From contig BGZK01000020.1 of assembly GCA_005406025.1 (NCBI GenBank), positions 372,001 to 436,000 on the forward strand: a DNA stretch of 64,000 nucleotides. Reading direction: 5' to 3'. The notes below the pieces were generated by a model. It saw nothing but the letters and a program-made list of their open reading frames with translations. It was not told where the DNA came from and did not search any database. The DNA comes from Eumeta japonica. Lineage: Eukaryota > Arthropoda > Insecta > Lepidoptera > Psychidae. Shown here piece after piece: positions 21,664 through 36,545 of the stretch. How positions within the stretch are numbered: the stretch's first letter is position 1; each line of letters starts with the position of its first letter. The translations under genes and the position numbers were made by a program.

Positions 21664-24033
21664 ATGTTCGTAAAATTGGTGTGGTTAGTATTTGCGTTTA
21701 TTTGAATAAATTAGAACTATTTCAAATTTTCTTATTTAATTTGAATTTATTGTTTATTATGCCAGCATTCATCTATTATTATGTGCATTAACTTGGGGAG
21801 CTGAAATAAAAAAAACGCGCAATGATGTAAGAAAATTTCCGGATGGATTTTTGTTCGGAACAGCAACCGCCTCTTATCAAGTTGAGGGCGCTTGGGATGA
21901 AGACGGTATTTAATTTATATTCTATATTATTCAGAAAAAGCACACAATTTAACACTGATTATGTATTTGCAGGGAAATCTGAAAATATTTGGGACCACAT
22001 GACGCACACACAACCGTGCATCATCAAAGACTGTTCTAATGGAGATGTGGCAGACGATTCGTATCATCAGTACGAACGTGACGTAGAAATGATGCGTGAG
22101 CTGGGTTTAGATTTCTACCGTTTCTCGTTGTCCTGGTCGCGAATCCTACCTAGCGGTTTCGCCGATAAAGTCAATGAAGCTGGTGTAGCTTATTACAATA
22201 ATCTCATCAACGAAATGCTCAAGTACAATATAGAACCTATGATCACGCTTTATCACTGGGATTTGCCACAACGCCTGCAGGACCTCGGGGGTTGGGCAAA
22301 CCCTCATATCGTGGATTGGTTTTCTGATTATGCACGAGTCGCTTACGAGCAATTTGGTGATAGAGTGAAGTATTGGATCACCATAAATGAGCCTAGAGAA
22401 GTTTGTTACCAAGGTTATGGAGCAAATACAATGGCACCTATACTGGATTTCAAAGGAATCGGTGAATATTTATGCGCTAAAAATCTGTTAGTGGCACATG
22501 CCAAAGCTTACCACATTTATGATGAAGAATTCAAACCTGTGAATGGAGGCGTGATTGGTATTACTTTAAGTGCCTATTGGTATGAACCAGAAACGGATTC
22601 TGAAGCTGACGTAACTGCGGCTGAAGAGCAAATACAATTTGAAGTAAATAATTTGATTTTCTATTTAGTTGCATCCACATTATTTTTACTTTTTATGGTC
22701 ATCAGTTTTACTTATAAAATTTTATTCTATTTTACACGTTACAGTGGGGTCAATATGCTCATCCGATATATTCAGAATCTGGTGATTTTTCCGCCAGTTA
22801 TGAAAGAAAAAATTGCAGCAAAAAGTGAAAAACAAGGTTATCCAAGATCAAGATTACCGGAATTCACCCCAGAAGAAATAGAATATGTACGTGGTTCAGC
22901 TGACTTCTTTGGGCTCAATCATTACACGACAGAAATCGTTTATCGTAATGAATCTGTATATGGTATCCGTCCAGTGCCATCTTACTATGATGATCTTGAA
23001 ACTGGTTTTTACCAGACCCAGAATAGGAAGGTGCTGCTTCCAGTTGGCTTAAGGTAATATAAGTTTAAAGCAAGCTTACTGATTTGTTAGACAAAATAAT
23101 TTTAAATTCAATGTAGTTAATAAAGGATATAGAACAAATAATTGCTATTTTTAAGATCTAAAACTAATTTATGACTTTATAATATTCTAAATTAATGTGC
23201 ATAATTTTTCAATCACTTGTGACTTTTATTTACTTCATTTAATGTATTTCCTCAATTAAAATTGTTAAAAAAATCGTTTATTAGCAAAGAAAAGTTAGTA
23301 TAAATTTGAACCACTATAATGGGGAACAAATGTATGCACAGTGTTATATCAACTTTCACATAAAACCTTCAGATGGTGCCGTGGGGCCTTTATAAGCTAT
23401 TAACGAAGATCCGCGAGAGTTACAACAACCCGCCGGTGTTCATTACCGAGAACGGGTTCTCGACGACCGGCGGGCTGGAGGACGACAACCGCATCCGCTA
23501 CTACCGCGGCTACCTCTCCGCCATGCTGGACGCCGTGGAAGAGGGCTCCGACGTGCGCGCGTACGCCGCCTGGAGCCTCATGGATAACTTCGAATGGATG
23601 CAGGGATATACGTAAGTGCTAAAAGATTTTTTGTTAATAAATAAGAAGTCATTTTTCATTCTCAATTTTCACCTTTCAACAGTTATGTTGAACTCTTACT
23701 TTGAAATCTCAATTGTACTGTTATTGACATGTAAATGATTCAAAAGTGCATTTTTCTTGTCGCTGTTCAAATAATGAATGTTGATAGAATAAAATATGAA
23801 ATAAAATTTAAATTAACAATGCTCACTTTCTAAAGATAATTACACGAGCAAAACCGATTTATATTTTCTAGGGAGCGTTTCGGCCTGTACGAAGTAGACT
23901 ACGACTGCCCGGAGCGCACGCGCACGCCGCGCAAGTCCGCCTTCGTCTACAAAGAGATTTTGCAGACGCGCGCACTCTCGACCTCGACTACGAGCCCGAC
24001 ACCGACGTCATGACTATCGACGAGGGACACTAA
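21664..24033 (+). pseudogene. GH1 beta-glucosidase-like gene G2, multiple lesions
   Basis: Exons are 21664-21683, 21766-21905, 21973-22643, 22745-23053, 23373-23611, 23872-24033. The layout is the same as in its siblings: signal peptide (MFVKLVC, then LLLCALTW), [36 protein letters not shown]. Lesions are an extra T in the run 22786-22790, one base lost near 23014, Trp changed to TAG at 23024-23026, and two extra bases in GCGCGC at 23967-23972, which replaces the conserved C-terminal tail and stops early at 24011-24013. Several independent lesions plus a degenerate TATA box favour a true pseudogene. Exons 2-3 and intron 2 are almost identical to G3. An uninterrupted 404-codon frame (21843-23057) runs through unspliced introns 2 and 3 because the extra T compensates for the 101-nt intron 3. 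Confidence 0.85.
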
Positions 24034-24097
24034 TCTCACCTCATTATTTAATGACAACATTGGACACCATAGGATGCAATTAATTATCTCAGACGAT

Positions 24098-24115
24098 AAT
24101 AAAAATGTTAATAAA
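24098..24115 (+). terminator. Poly(A) signals of G2
   Basis: Two AATAAA hexamers (24098 and 24110) follow the original stop position by 65-80 nt. Confidence 0.5.
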
Positions 24116-24119
24116 CTAG

Positions 24120-24840
24120 AAGATATTTATTGGTCTTCTCTGTCACAAACTTTGTTTTCAGTTTACATATGGACATCACCGCTAAAAATTACAGTTTTCA
24201 TTTTCTGCAATCAGAATAATATATAAATTTTCAGCAAAAAAATGCCTATCATGAATAACCTACATATCTTTAAGCATAAGACATTCAAAGGTACACTTTA
24301 ACATTACTTTATGTACACGCTAAAACTTTTAATACGCAAATGAACATAAAATGTAATAATAATGTGGTGGATTTGTTACGACAAAACTCCAATTTTAATA
24401 GTTATGTATAATTAAACATTTTAACTATATGTAACAAATAATATCACTCGAACAACCACTTTAATTTTAACTTAAACTTAAAGTGGTTGTTCAAGTAATA
24501 TTTTTTCTACAAACAAAGAAACGAAGCCGAAGCTACCATGTTATAAACAACGTACCTAAAAAACGATTTCACAAATGTAATGAAATTTTTCGAAAAACTG
24601 AAGGAAAAAGAAGTTATATATTTTTGTTCTGGGAAAATTTCTATAGTATTCGCTAAATACTGATAGTTTCAGTAATAGTCGCATTCAAAACTACACACTA
24701 TTTCTTTTTTTTTGTATTACATTACTATTACTGTATTGTTTCAGTTATCTGTAAATAAATTTAATATACAGATGCGCTGATCCTACAGATCTCATAATGA
24801 TCGAGAAAGAAAATTTAATAATAAAAAAATTATAATCAAG
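24120..24840. other. Intergenic; hairpin at 24440-24502
   Basis: A 25-bp inverted repeat with two mismatches (arm core GAACAACCACTTTAA) and a 13-nt spacer lies at 24440-24502. Nothing else was recognised before the LINE. Confidence 0.6.
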
Positions 24841-26965
24841 TTGCAGCATCAAAATATACAGGGACTAAGTAAAGAACTGGAAATTGAGCTATTCTTAAAT
24901 CACATTGTAATTGATATATTATGTTTTACAGAACATTGGCTTAGAAGTCACCATTTCGTGTTTAATTTCAGTATGCACCAGGTAGTAAGTTCGTTCAGCA
25001 GAGATAAAGCTATGCATGGAGGCTCCCTAATACTAATTAAAAATAATATAAAATATAAAGAACGTTCAGATATTGTGAGGGTGTCTGTTGAGCGGACGAT
25101 TGAAGTAGCTTGCCTAGAAATAGAGCAGCTTGTTGTATTAACCGTATACAGACCCCCTCAGTCATCGTATGATGTATTCGAAAAAGTAATGGATGATATT
25201 TTGTATAAAATTAGTAAAAATTTTAAATTTATTGCTCTTTGCGGAGATTTTAATATAAATTTATTGGAAAACTCTTGTTTATGTACTAAAATAATATCTC
25301 TATTTCAATGTTATAATTTAGACAATTTATTTTTGGAACTGACTAGGTTCACAGCTACTTCGTCATCCTGTCCGGATATTATAATATAATCACAAATATT
25401 AATCCAGAGTATAAGTCAATAATAAGTAAATTATCATCTGACTATCGTGGACAGCTGCTTACGTTTAAAATCAATGATAAAAAATATAAAACATTAAATA
25501 AAAATTATGCCTGTGAAGACTGGTCCTCTGGAGCAGTTTAGGTTTCGTTTACATTTATCCACGTCCATTATAATTACGTTCTTAAAGCATTAAAAGGTAT
25601 AAAAAATGAAAAACGCAGCCGAACTTGATGGTTTTTTCCGTTAAAATAATTCATTCAATAATAGATTGCATTGCTCCATGTCTAGCAGTGATTTTTAATT
25701 CTTGATTTGATTGTGGTGTGTTTCCGGAATTAATGAAGCCAAGTAAAGTAATTTCATTATTTAAATACCGGTAATATATCTAACCCTACAAACTTTAGAC
25801 CGATATCAATACTACCGACACTCGGTAAAATTTTTGAAAAGCTTAATTTAAATCAACTACTGCAGCATTTTTATAACAATAATTTGATGAACGTTAAACA
25901 ATTTGGATTCACAAAGGGTCGCTCAACAACTGAAACCGGTGTCGAGCTTATTCAGCAGATTTTTGGTGCCTGGGAGGATTCACGGGACGCGATTGGTGTT
26001 TTCTGTGATTTATCTAAGGCATTTAACTGCGTTTATTATGACATATTGATCAGGAACATACATCATTATATCGTCAGGGGTTGATCCCTTGGACTTTTTA
26101 GAGTCTCATCTAAGTGATAGAATTCAAAGGATTGGCATTAATGGTGAGAGGTCGTCAGGATCTGCAGTCAATATGGGCGTGTCACAGGGTTCAATTCTTG
26201 GACCATTTCTATTCCTAGTGTATATAAATCATTTATTACATCTTGTTCAGAATGGTCATAGGATTGTATTGTTCTCTGATAATAATTACCTCCTTACTTT
26301 TGAAGATTGATAGACATCAACTAACTTTTGACTAAGTAAACAGCACCATCTCTGAAATCGTTGAATGGTTTAGTATTAATAAGCTTCTGTTCAATGAAAG
26401 GAAAACAAAGCTTGTAAAATTTTCCTTATCTGATTCTAAATTGATTGACATAAATGTAAAGGTCAAAAACGAGGTACTGGATACTGTAGGCACGACCTTA
26501 TTTCTTGGCCTCACTTTAGATTCAAAGTTATGTTGGAATTCTCGTATTACGAGATTAGCGAAACGACTTAGTTCTGCAGCATATGCACTCAAAAGAATTC
26601 AGCGACTTACAGACAAAAGCACCGTGAGACTAGTTTGAATTTTTTTCATAGTCTCATGACCAATGGAATTTTGGTATAGGGTTACGGAGCCGATATTAAC
26701 AGAAGCGAGCTATTGATGTTTCATTCGAGCTGTTTATGATTTGTGACCAATTACATCAGAAAAAAATTAAGGAAATTAATATCCTAACTTTAGCATCACA
26801 ATACTTATATGAAAATCTGGTATTTCTCGAGAGAAATATAGAATCGTTCCAAAAAAGAAGCGCCATCCATAACATAAACACTATACATAAGAACGATCTT
26901 GCTGCTCATAAGACCCGTCTAAATAAAGGGAATAAAACATTTAAAGGGCTGTGTGTGCCTAGCTG
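24841..26965 (+). mobile_element. Non-LTR retrotransposon (Jockey/CR1-like LINE), decayed
   Basis: An open stretch at 24841-25389 encodes an APE-type endonuclease: NIQGLSKELEIELFL, LCFTEHWL, HGGSLILIKNN, TVYRPPQSSY, CGDFNINLLE, SSCPDIII. After a shortened, broken linker, reverse-transcriptase pieces follow: FRPISILPTLGKIFEK, KQFGFTKGRSTTETG, CDLSKAFNCV, GVSQGSILGPFLFLVYIN, then FSDNNYLL where an active element would have a FADD-type motif, so the catalytic Asp pair is damaged. A C-terminal tail (KEINILTLASQYLYEN) ends near 26.96 kb. Multiple frameshifts, an apparent internal deletion and no intact ORF mark it as inactive. Its relatives at 6.2-7.1 kb and 29.1-29.4 kb are on the opposite strand. 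Confidence 0.85.
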
Positions 26966-27164
26966 AAATTTAAAATTTGGCATTCGCTGAGTTTTAACGT
27001 TTCGTTAAAAGAGAGTCATATGGCAAGGGCTATTATACCGTTTTGGAATATCTTAATGAAAAAAGCCCTTGGGATTGAGCTGCTCGGCTATCAAGTTATT
27101 TCATATTATTTTTAAATTTCGGATGTCGGATGCAGAATAAATTCTTTCTTCTTTTGTATGGAGC

Positions 27165-27370
27165 TATGTCAATCTTAATTTCGTTATCAATTTCGATTCC
27201 GATTTCGGTCGCACTTATGATTCTGATCTCGTTCCCACACAGGTTTTCAACCCAAGTCTCGCTCACAATGTCGGTACTGGTTCCACTGATCCTGTTATCA
27301 ATCTCGATTCTGTTCTCCGTCTCATTTTCAATTCCAAATCCGTTACTAATCACAGTTCCAATTTGAAAGA
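27165..27370 (+). repeat. Degenerate hexamer-repeat element, copy 3
   Basis: Units such as GATTCC, GATCTC, GTTCCA and ATTCTG repeat with a period of about six, giving alternating hydrophobic dipeptides (ISISIPISV) on translation. A downstream TTACTCGG motif at about 27414 is shared with the copy at 57.2 kb, so the element extends past the repeat core. Confidence 0.55.
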
Positions 27371-27374
27371 TGCC

Positions 27375-29075
27375 GGGGGCAAATATCAATCTCAAAATAA
27401 AATTAAGCTGTATTACTCGGGGACAGTGTATCTTTCGAGGAGCCAAAGAATTATTAAAATCTTCTTAGAAATATAAATTCATGGATGAAGCCAGGGGTAA
27501 ATGTTGACAGCCTAATTTACCCAAGAATAGTGTACCTATCTACCATTGAAAGAATTTTCAGAATTGCTTCATACGTGAGTGAAACCTGAATTGCATTTTT
27601 TTTTGACCTTCCCGCGTCTGTTTACAACATATTAGCAAAATTTCACCGTAGTCGGATCAGTAGTTTAGGCATGCATAGAAGACAAAATATATAAAAACAT
27701 TCATTTTTATATACTTAATCTTAAACTTCCTTGATCTTGAATGTCGATCGATAGCAATCTCAATTCCGGTCTCGTTTTAGATTCCGACAAAAGAACATTA
27801 ACGAATACTCATTATTCGAAACGTAAGTTAAGATCATGAGTTCATACAAAAATTTCTTCGAAGGAAGCTCTTTTACTTTTTCCTGAATTTTCGTATTTTT
27901 CGGGCAATTTTTTCCAATTTTTCTTTCCCTAATAACCTCATACGGACTAGTACCGACATTTAAAAAAGTAAATTAGCTACATCGATTTTCATTTTAGCTT
28001 TTACAATAGCTTTTCATTATTAGTCATATAAATATAAAAATTAAAGTGTATTAAAATTTATAATCGTGGTACAGGTTCACTTATTTACGATTTTATTTTA
28101 TTCAATTTACTTAGATAAACACATTCCATGTTGTACACCGCTAATTTTTAATAAAAATGTGATAAATTTCGTAATTCACGTCTTTATTGTGAGATATTCG
28201 CACGTGTACACGTATGCGCCAACAAACAACCAATTCATGACCTGTAAGGTACGACCTGTAGGCACGCCCATTCAAACAGTTTATTGGCCGATTCTCTTAA
28301 AAAGTTTCCATGAGAGTGACCTGCGCTCATATTTTATGGAAAGAATTCAGATATACGTCAGTTCGTTGAACGAGTGTTGCAGATTGTTTTTCGACGGTTA
28401 GTTTTTCCGTATGACATACTGGTATAAAATAAAATATAAATTTTATTAAAATATTACACATAAGTATAGTGAAGCTTTAAAATTTATATAGGTATTCATG
28501 TGCAACGTACAATAGTCAACATTAGAAGTTTATTTATAAAGACCAGTACTTTGTTTTCTACCTTTACCTTATAAACGGATACAAAATTTAGATTACTTAT
28601 TTCTATACTTCAATTTTTAAATTAAAATGATATGCCCATAGGTTCGTTACGAAATCAACTTTTGCCATCTACGGGGCGAAAAAAAATTATGTAGTGCACA
28701 AACCTAGAAAAAGTAATTGTAAAGGTATACACTTGCTTCCTTTTTTGTCTGTTCTACAACGAAAATAACGATATCTACAATAAAATACCCGTTTAAATGA
28801 CAAATATTATTTTTCGTATCATACTGTAGAGGAATTAGCAAAAATACAAATTCTCCTCTTAATAATTTCCATATGCGACGTGAAATTAAGGGCTTTCATA
28901 TTCATTAATGCATTTGAGCCAAAAAATTTACCTATATGGCAACTATAACTTCATATGTCCAAATTATTGCCATGTAAAGCAAGAAAGAAACAAACAAGAA
29001 AATTGATCTAGTTATTTTCGTGAATGTTTGTCCTCTAAATATTAGGAAATAATACATATTTTTGCCAAGTATTTG
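27375..29075. other. Intergenic; weak repeat scraps
   Basis: A short hexamer-like patch lies at about 27720-27790. A 'catattagcaaaatttcacc' plus GTCGGATCAGTAGTTT phrase near 27630 is of a type common in insect transposon remnants. The 111-codon frame at 28066-28401 has no recognised motif. Confidence 0.35.
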
Positions 29076-29079
29076 CTTA

Positions 29080-29390
29080 AATAAGTAATTTGTATTTGTA
29101 TAAGGATAAATTTTGTATATCTTCAGGGACTTTATTGAACATGCGTGCGCTTAGGATTCTAAATGAATTCGCGATGATCGCATGTAGGCACAACTTGTTT
29201 TCGTTTTTTATATTGAATTTGTTTGTTATATTGAAAGTCGATCACTATTTTTCTCGAACATTTCCAAATTTTTTCTTACATGTACAAAAATTTTGTATAG
29301 AAATTTGAATGCCTCAGTTAAGATTCCAATTTGTTTAAACTTAATTCTAAACCCGCTTTTGCAAGAAGAGAATATTTAGAGTAATAAAAA
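29080..29390 (-). mobile_element. LINE 3' fragment, same family as 24.8 kb
   Basis: The minus strand contains the RT C-terminal tail (FKQIGILTEAFKFLYK, then FVHVRKNLEMFEKNSD) corresponding to IKEINILTLASQYLYE in the 24.8-kb element. It is degraded by stops. Confidence 0.5.
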
Positions 29391-29619
29391 AATATCATGC
29401 TTGGGGCATATCTACCTATTAGGGTAAATAAAAAAAAAAACTCAAATGCATACGTATTTTATTTCATAACTTTGATTTGTTTTTTGGCATTTATTGCTTA
29501 AGGAAAAATAACAATCAGTCATTAACTGTAAGAGAGAAAAAGGTATTACAATGTTACGACAAATATGCTTACCATCCGCGGCTTTTTCGTATATACGATG
29601 TATTCTTTCATCTTATATT

Positions 29620-29830
29620 GATCTATATCGATCAATATACCATATCGATATCAATTCCAATCTCGTGCCCGCTTGTAATTCTGTCCCAGTACTCTTCTTG
29701 ATGTTGTCCTGGTCACGCTTCTGAGTCTAATCCAGTCTTGTTTTCAATTTCGATCCCGATTCTGACTCTTGATTCCTCTTCCTATCCCGATTTTAATTTC
29801 GATACCGTCATGGATCATGGTCCCCGTTCA
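29620..29830 (+). repeat. Degenerate hexamer-repeat element, copy 4
   Basis: The run is of GATATC, GATTCC, GATCCC and GATTCTG-type units, starting with a CGATATCAATTCCAATCTCG patch. It has the same texture as the other copies. Confidence 0.5.
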
Positions 29831-29834
29831 TACG

Positions 29835-30190
29835 AAGCCGAGGCAAATGCTTTTATGAAAAAGAAATAGCAGACAAATGCCAGTAGTTAATAAAAATAGA
29901 TACGTATTTACAACGTTGTGCCAGAATTTCAAGGAAATCGACCTACTGCTTGTCAAATGTTGAGACCATAAACATAGGGAAGCCAATTTTTTATAGACAA
30001 AATTATGAATTTCAAATATTATCATAAGGTTTGCAAGATATTCCACCTAACTGAACTCAAAAACATCTGTCTGTAACGTTAGGTGTAATGATAAAGGATG
30101 GTTGTGTAACTAGGATTTCGATAGTGATATCAAAAGACGTCAAAATATTATTGATGCGCTTAACGCAATCTAAAAAATTGACGTTATGAC
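29835..30190. other. Intergenic upstream of G3
   Basis: AT-rich DNA. No gene was seen, and the 72-codon minus frame lacks motifs. Confidence 0.4.
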
Positions 30191-30201
30191 ATATAAATTC
30201 A

Positions 30202-30273
30202 CTTATCATTAAAGAGACACTTCAATATCCCCTCTGGTAATGAATTCGCTATTTTATCTCATCAATATATAAA
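30202..30273 (+). promoter_or_regulatory. Promoter region of G3: GATA motifs and TATA box
   Basis: CTTATCA (30202-30208) and TTATCT (30254-30259) are GATA-factor core motifs. TATATAAA at 30266-30273 lies 60 nt upstream of the ATG. GATA motifs also precede other genes of the array. Confidence 0.5.
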
Positions 30274-30325
30274 CAATATAAGCAGATCGTTTGAAGACTA
30301 GTGTTAAGGAGTTTCAGCTTCAACG

Positions 30326-32637
<2,312 letters not shown>

Positions 32638-32692
32638 TCTCAGCTTTTAAGTGTAAATTTATACTTTGAATGAGTCTGTTATCCCTGCTGTG

Positions 32693-32698
32693 AATAAA
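32693..32698 (+). terminator. Poly(A) signal of G3
   Basis: AATAAA lies 56 nt after the stop codon. The downstream text 'gtttattggtcttctgt' is shared with the G2 3' end, supporting homologous 3' UTRs. Confidence 0.6.
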
Positions 32699-32719
32699 AT
32701 ATTATACAATTAAAAGTGT

Positions 32720-33735
32720 TTATTGGTCTTCTGTACTAAAAATACTGACTTCAATTTGTTATTGATGTTACCAATTAAGGTTCGTATTAATAAAGCACAC
32801 CGTAGTACGCGTGCCATCTTGAGAGTGGAAAGAGCGACAGAATTATATTATTCCGGTATAGAAAATAATATATGTCTCGCTCCCACGGTATTTATTAAAA
32901 TGGTTTATAATTTGAGGGAGATGTGGTAATACGTACCAAATATCCCAATAATGAGTTTCTAATATTTACAAAGTCAATGAATAAATAACGACCGAAAGTT
33001 GCTGATTCTGTATAATGCAAACATGTATACTAGATTTCCGCCCACGGCTTTGCATGCGTAGAATACGATCTGACATAAAGTTTTTATCACAATTCAACCC
33101 CCTCCTGCATTTACCGGTCCACTTCTCCTCCAGCCCCTGTATATTTTTCAATAAGTCGAAAGCGACGTTGTGATAAGACGTCTAGAACGATTCATTGTTG
33201 TTATTTTTTTTAACAACATTGAATCTTTCGATATGAATGAACAACGTTGATAAAAAAAACTAGAAATTATTATTTGCTTTGCCAATTTTACACGCTAGAG
33301 TATTAAACGAGGATAACTTTTTTCCTGGCATCCTATCTAAACGAAATAAGTTCTATATTATGTTTCAGGCCAATCTCATCTAACTGCGAAGCCGCATTAA
33401 AATATATTCTGTAATTTCAGTGAAGTGCACAGACACAAAAAAATTTAAAATCATTGTTTTCTCATATATTACCTTTCTTTATCATCCTCTCTCCATTTTT
33501 CATACGTACCTTCAATGTACATTCTCATCGAGTTTTACTATTTTATTATATGTAGAAATAATCAAATATTCAGTCACAATTATCTTAGGTCGCGCCAAAA
33601 CAATGGATGTAGAAATATAAGCTGTAATCATTTACGATATTAACTAATTTATCAATATTATAATATTAATTTATAAGCTGTGCGATGCTATGTCACATAG
33701 CTAAAGTGCAAGTGACAACTGTGGTTGTTATATTA
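32720..33735. other. Intergenic, nothing recognised
   Basis: AT-rich with a few short frames and no recognised motif. Confidence 0.4.
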
Positions 33736-33737
33736 TT

Positions 33738-33960
33738 AACCGACTTGAAAAAAAGAAGGAGGTTCTCTGTTCGACTGTACATACTTCTTTTATATACGTC
33801 CAGCGATAACTTCCTCAATTGTAGACGGATCTCGAATTTTTTTTCGCTTGTAACGGTATACTCCAGAAATAGTCCCATTGTCACCAAGTCGGTGTCTGAT
33901 GATGAGATTCTAGGGAAATCAAGGGATATCCTCAAATATCATAGGCACTTATTGTTTTTT
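33738..33960 (+). repeat. Lepidopteran interspersed repeat (TTAACCGACTT type)
   Basis: It begins TTAACCGACTTGAAAAAAAG followed by AAGGAGGTTCT, and later has CCCATTGTCACCAAGTCGG and GATGATGAGATTCTAGGG, phrases I remember as common in lepidopteran intergenic DNA. The same terminal sequence appears inverted at about 62640-62682. Overlapping frames of 80-92 codons are not genes. Confidence 0.6.
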
Positions 33961-33964
33961 TAGG

Positions 33965-35080
33965 AGCTTTTTTTTAGTTATAAAAGACTTTACCTTTGAT
34001 AGTCATCATCATCTTATGCTGCTGACCTGCTTTTAGAAGCCACAACACCAACCGTTGAGGGTTAGGGGGTAATAGTGCGATTTGTCATCAGAAGACCTTC
34101 TTCGGACTCGAAAAAATTCAAAAGATTCTATAACACCAATTCAAATGCTTTCTTATTTAACTAAAACTTTAAAACATTAAACACTTTAGCTTCATACTAA
34201 AAACTTCACACTTCAGCTAAAAACACTTTAGAATCATAATCACATATCGTATATACTCTGAAATCAATCTTCGTATATGCGAGTATATCTTTCACGCTAT
34301 ATACGACAATGATTTATATTGCATTTTATGGGTAGGTGCAAACAAGGGCCTGTCAATATACAATAAGCATTGTTTTGTAGACAATTTAATAAACGTTATT
34401 TCGTACTGCATGAGTTTTTTCTTGTATCATATGTTTTTATCGTAAAAAGAAAACAGCTCTGCGGAAAAATAAAGGAGGAAGAAAAGAAAAGCAATCATTC
34501 CTCAACCTGTTTCCACATCAAGTTAAAGGATATGCATAAATGATATATACGTGTCAGTCAAATGCTTTCTTCCGCGTGGAAAAGTATACTCAAAAGAGTT
34601 GTATTAGATATTTTTAAGGTTTAAAATAGTTATTAAAAAATTACTAAATACATTAATTTCTGTTAAGATTCTCTGATATTCTTTACTCTGGCAAAAGTAA
34701 ACGCAGATATAACCTGCAATGTATAAGTAGTCCACTATACCAGCTGATGAGATCCTAGGACTCTCTAGATCTCTGATCCTAGAACAAATTTTGGACACCT
34801 CACAGTGCGAAACATTTGAGTTTTTGCCTTACTCTCGACTTTTCGCGAGAAAATAATTATCTGGACTTAAATTGCCTCTATTATACTTGTACTATACTTA
34901 TAAGTTAATATGAGTAATACGTTTAATAAAAAACACTGTCATTGTTATTGAAAAAATCAAACTATCTGTATAATAAAAAAATCATGAAAAAAGATCATGA
35001 AAAGTGGGATGTCTGTATTTAAGAATCCTATATCGACAATAACGACGGAAAACTACACGTATTTGGTATTTTTTTAGAAT
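33965..35080. other. Intergenic, nothing recognised
   Basis: AT-rich sequence with no coding evidence. Confidence 0.4.
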
Positions 35081-35084
35081 TCCG

Positions 35085-35300
35085 TAATCAACAAGGAACC
35101 TTTACATTTTCGACATATCCGTTTGTCCGTCTGTATGTCCACGGCTTATTTCAGAGACTCTTACTATACTATGAAGCTGCTAACACAGCTCAGTAGGCTT
35201 TATAAATTGACAAGTAATAATCGACCAACTTGTAAAATTTACTTGAAGTAGTAGAAAGCGAAATTTCGCACAAATTCTATTGAAAATTTCTTAGGTGATG
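35085..35300 (+). repeat. Lepidopteran interspersed repeat (TTCCGTAATCAAC type)
   Basis: It contains AGAATTCCGTAATCAACAAG, GGAACCTTTACA, and a GTCCGTCTGTATGTCCACGG run, the signature of a very common lepidopteran repeat. An inverted relative lies at 44400-44590. Confidence 0.55.
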
Positions 35301-35304
35301 TTTT

Positions 35305-36350
35305 TGGTCGTATAAAACATGTAGTAAATATAAGTTTATAAACCGTGTAAAATTATGGAAATATAAAATAATAACGTCCGTAATAGTCTAAAATCCGTCA
35401 TTAGAAAAATGTACCCTCATCTGTTAATTGATTGAGATAATGTTTTAAAGATAGATAAAAATATAATAAATTTATGAGAACAATTTCTGCTACCATAAAA
35501 CGTAAAACGTACAGTAGTAGAACGCCAGCCATTGCGATGGTGTTCATGGAGCATAGTTTTTTTTCCTTTTGAGATCATTTATCCAAAAAAGATTAAAGAA
35601 ATTTGCATAATCCAAAAACCCATACCTCAAAATTCTCATTCAAGATCATAAAAAACAAGTTCTATTTTTATTATTAATGATTTATAAAGCGAAACGAAGA
35701 ACAAAAGAAATATGCTTGACAACTAATAAGAAAAGAGAAACCAAAACAAACCAGTAAACAACTTACAGCAACATCTGCAAGTTCCGAATGATATTATAAT
35801 ACTTTAACTTGTTTGATGAAGTCAGTGGCGTCGCCATTTTCACCTCAAAAATAATACAAGCGCGACATAATGGTACAGAAGCTAGCGTTAACCATAGCAA
35901 TAGTAGTAATTGCCCCTTAACACTCGAGAGCTTAAACGTCACATCTAAAAACACTTAAAATTTTTAGATGAATAGTCTAGATAATTGCAATATTATAAAA
36001 AATCAAGCTACGCAATCGTTGATTGCCTACATAAACAAGTACAGGATTGTTAATAGTCTAAATATGTTTACTTGATACATTTACAGAAACCGTACATGTG
36101 AAGTTTATTTTTTCTAGTACTTCGTATAAAAATACCATTGAATGGAATTTCATTCTATCAGATTGAAACAAAACAACTATACTTAATAGTCCTATACACT
36201 ACGTCTTAATATAGTAGTTTTAAAGGTTTATTCTAATCCCATGGGATTAAAAACTATATGGTTTTAGAAGAGTTTTAGATTAGTATTAAATATGGAAAAA
36301 AATCTTCTTGCATCGCAATGACAAGAAAATCAATCATTAGATGGAGTGGC
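35305..36350. other. Intergenic upstream of G4
   Basis: AT-rich, with no gene seen. GATA-type motifs (TTATCA 36358-36363, TTATCT 36374-36379) begin at its end. Confidence 0.4.
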
Positions 36351-36485
36351 ATTCATTTTATCACTGATAGACTTTATCTGTAATTCCTGTCAAGAGATGA
36401 AATTCAGAAATTCAACTATCATAACACATACAAATATTTTATATCCCTTCGACATGTATTATCTTAAAACGTTTACTGAGGATAG

Positions 36486-36493
36486 TATATATA
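36486..36493 (+). promoter_or_regulatory. TATA box of G4
   Basis: TATATATA lies 57-60 nt upstream of the G4 ATG codons. Confidence 0.6.
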
Positions 36494-36545
36494 GGAAAGC
36501 CGTAGGAGAAGCATAAAGAAAACTTTAACGTTTACTTCAGTAATG

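Noticed and set aside
21843..23057. 404-codon continuous frame as a single-exon gene
   Set aside because: It reads through GT-AG introns 2 and 3 that are spliced in every sibling, and starts inside exon 2; it is explained by the G2 gene model.
27130..27366. Paired ORFs on both strands over the hexamer repeat at 27.1-27.4 kb
   Set aside because: They are low-complexity products of a six-base periodic repeat, open on both strands for that reason.
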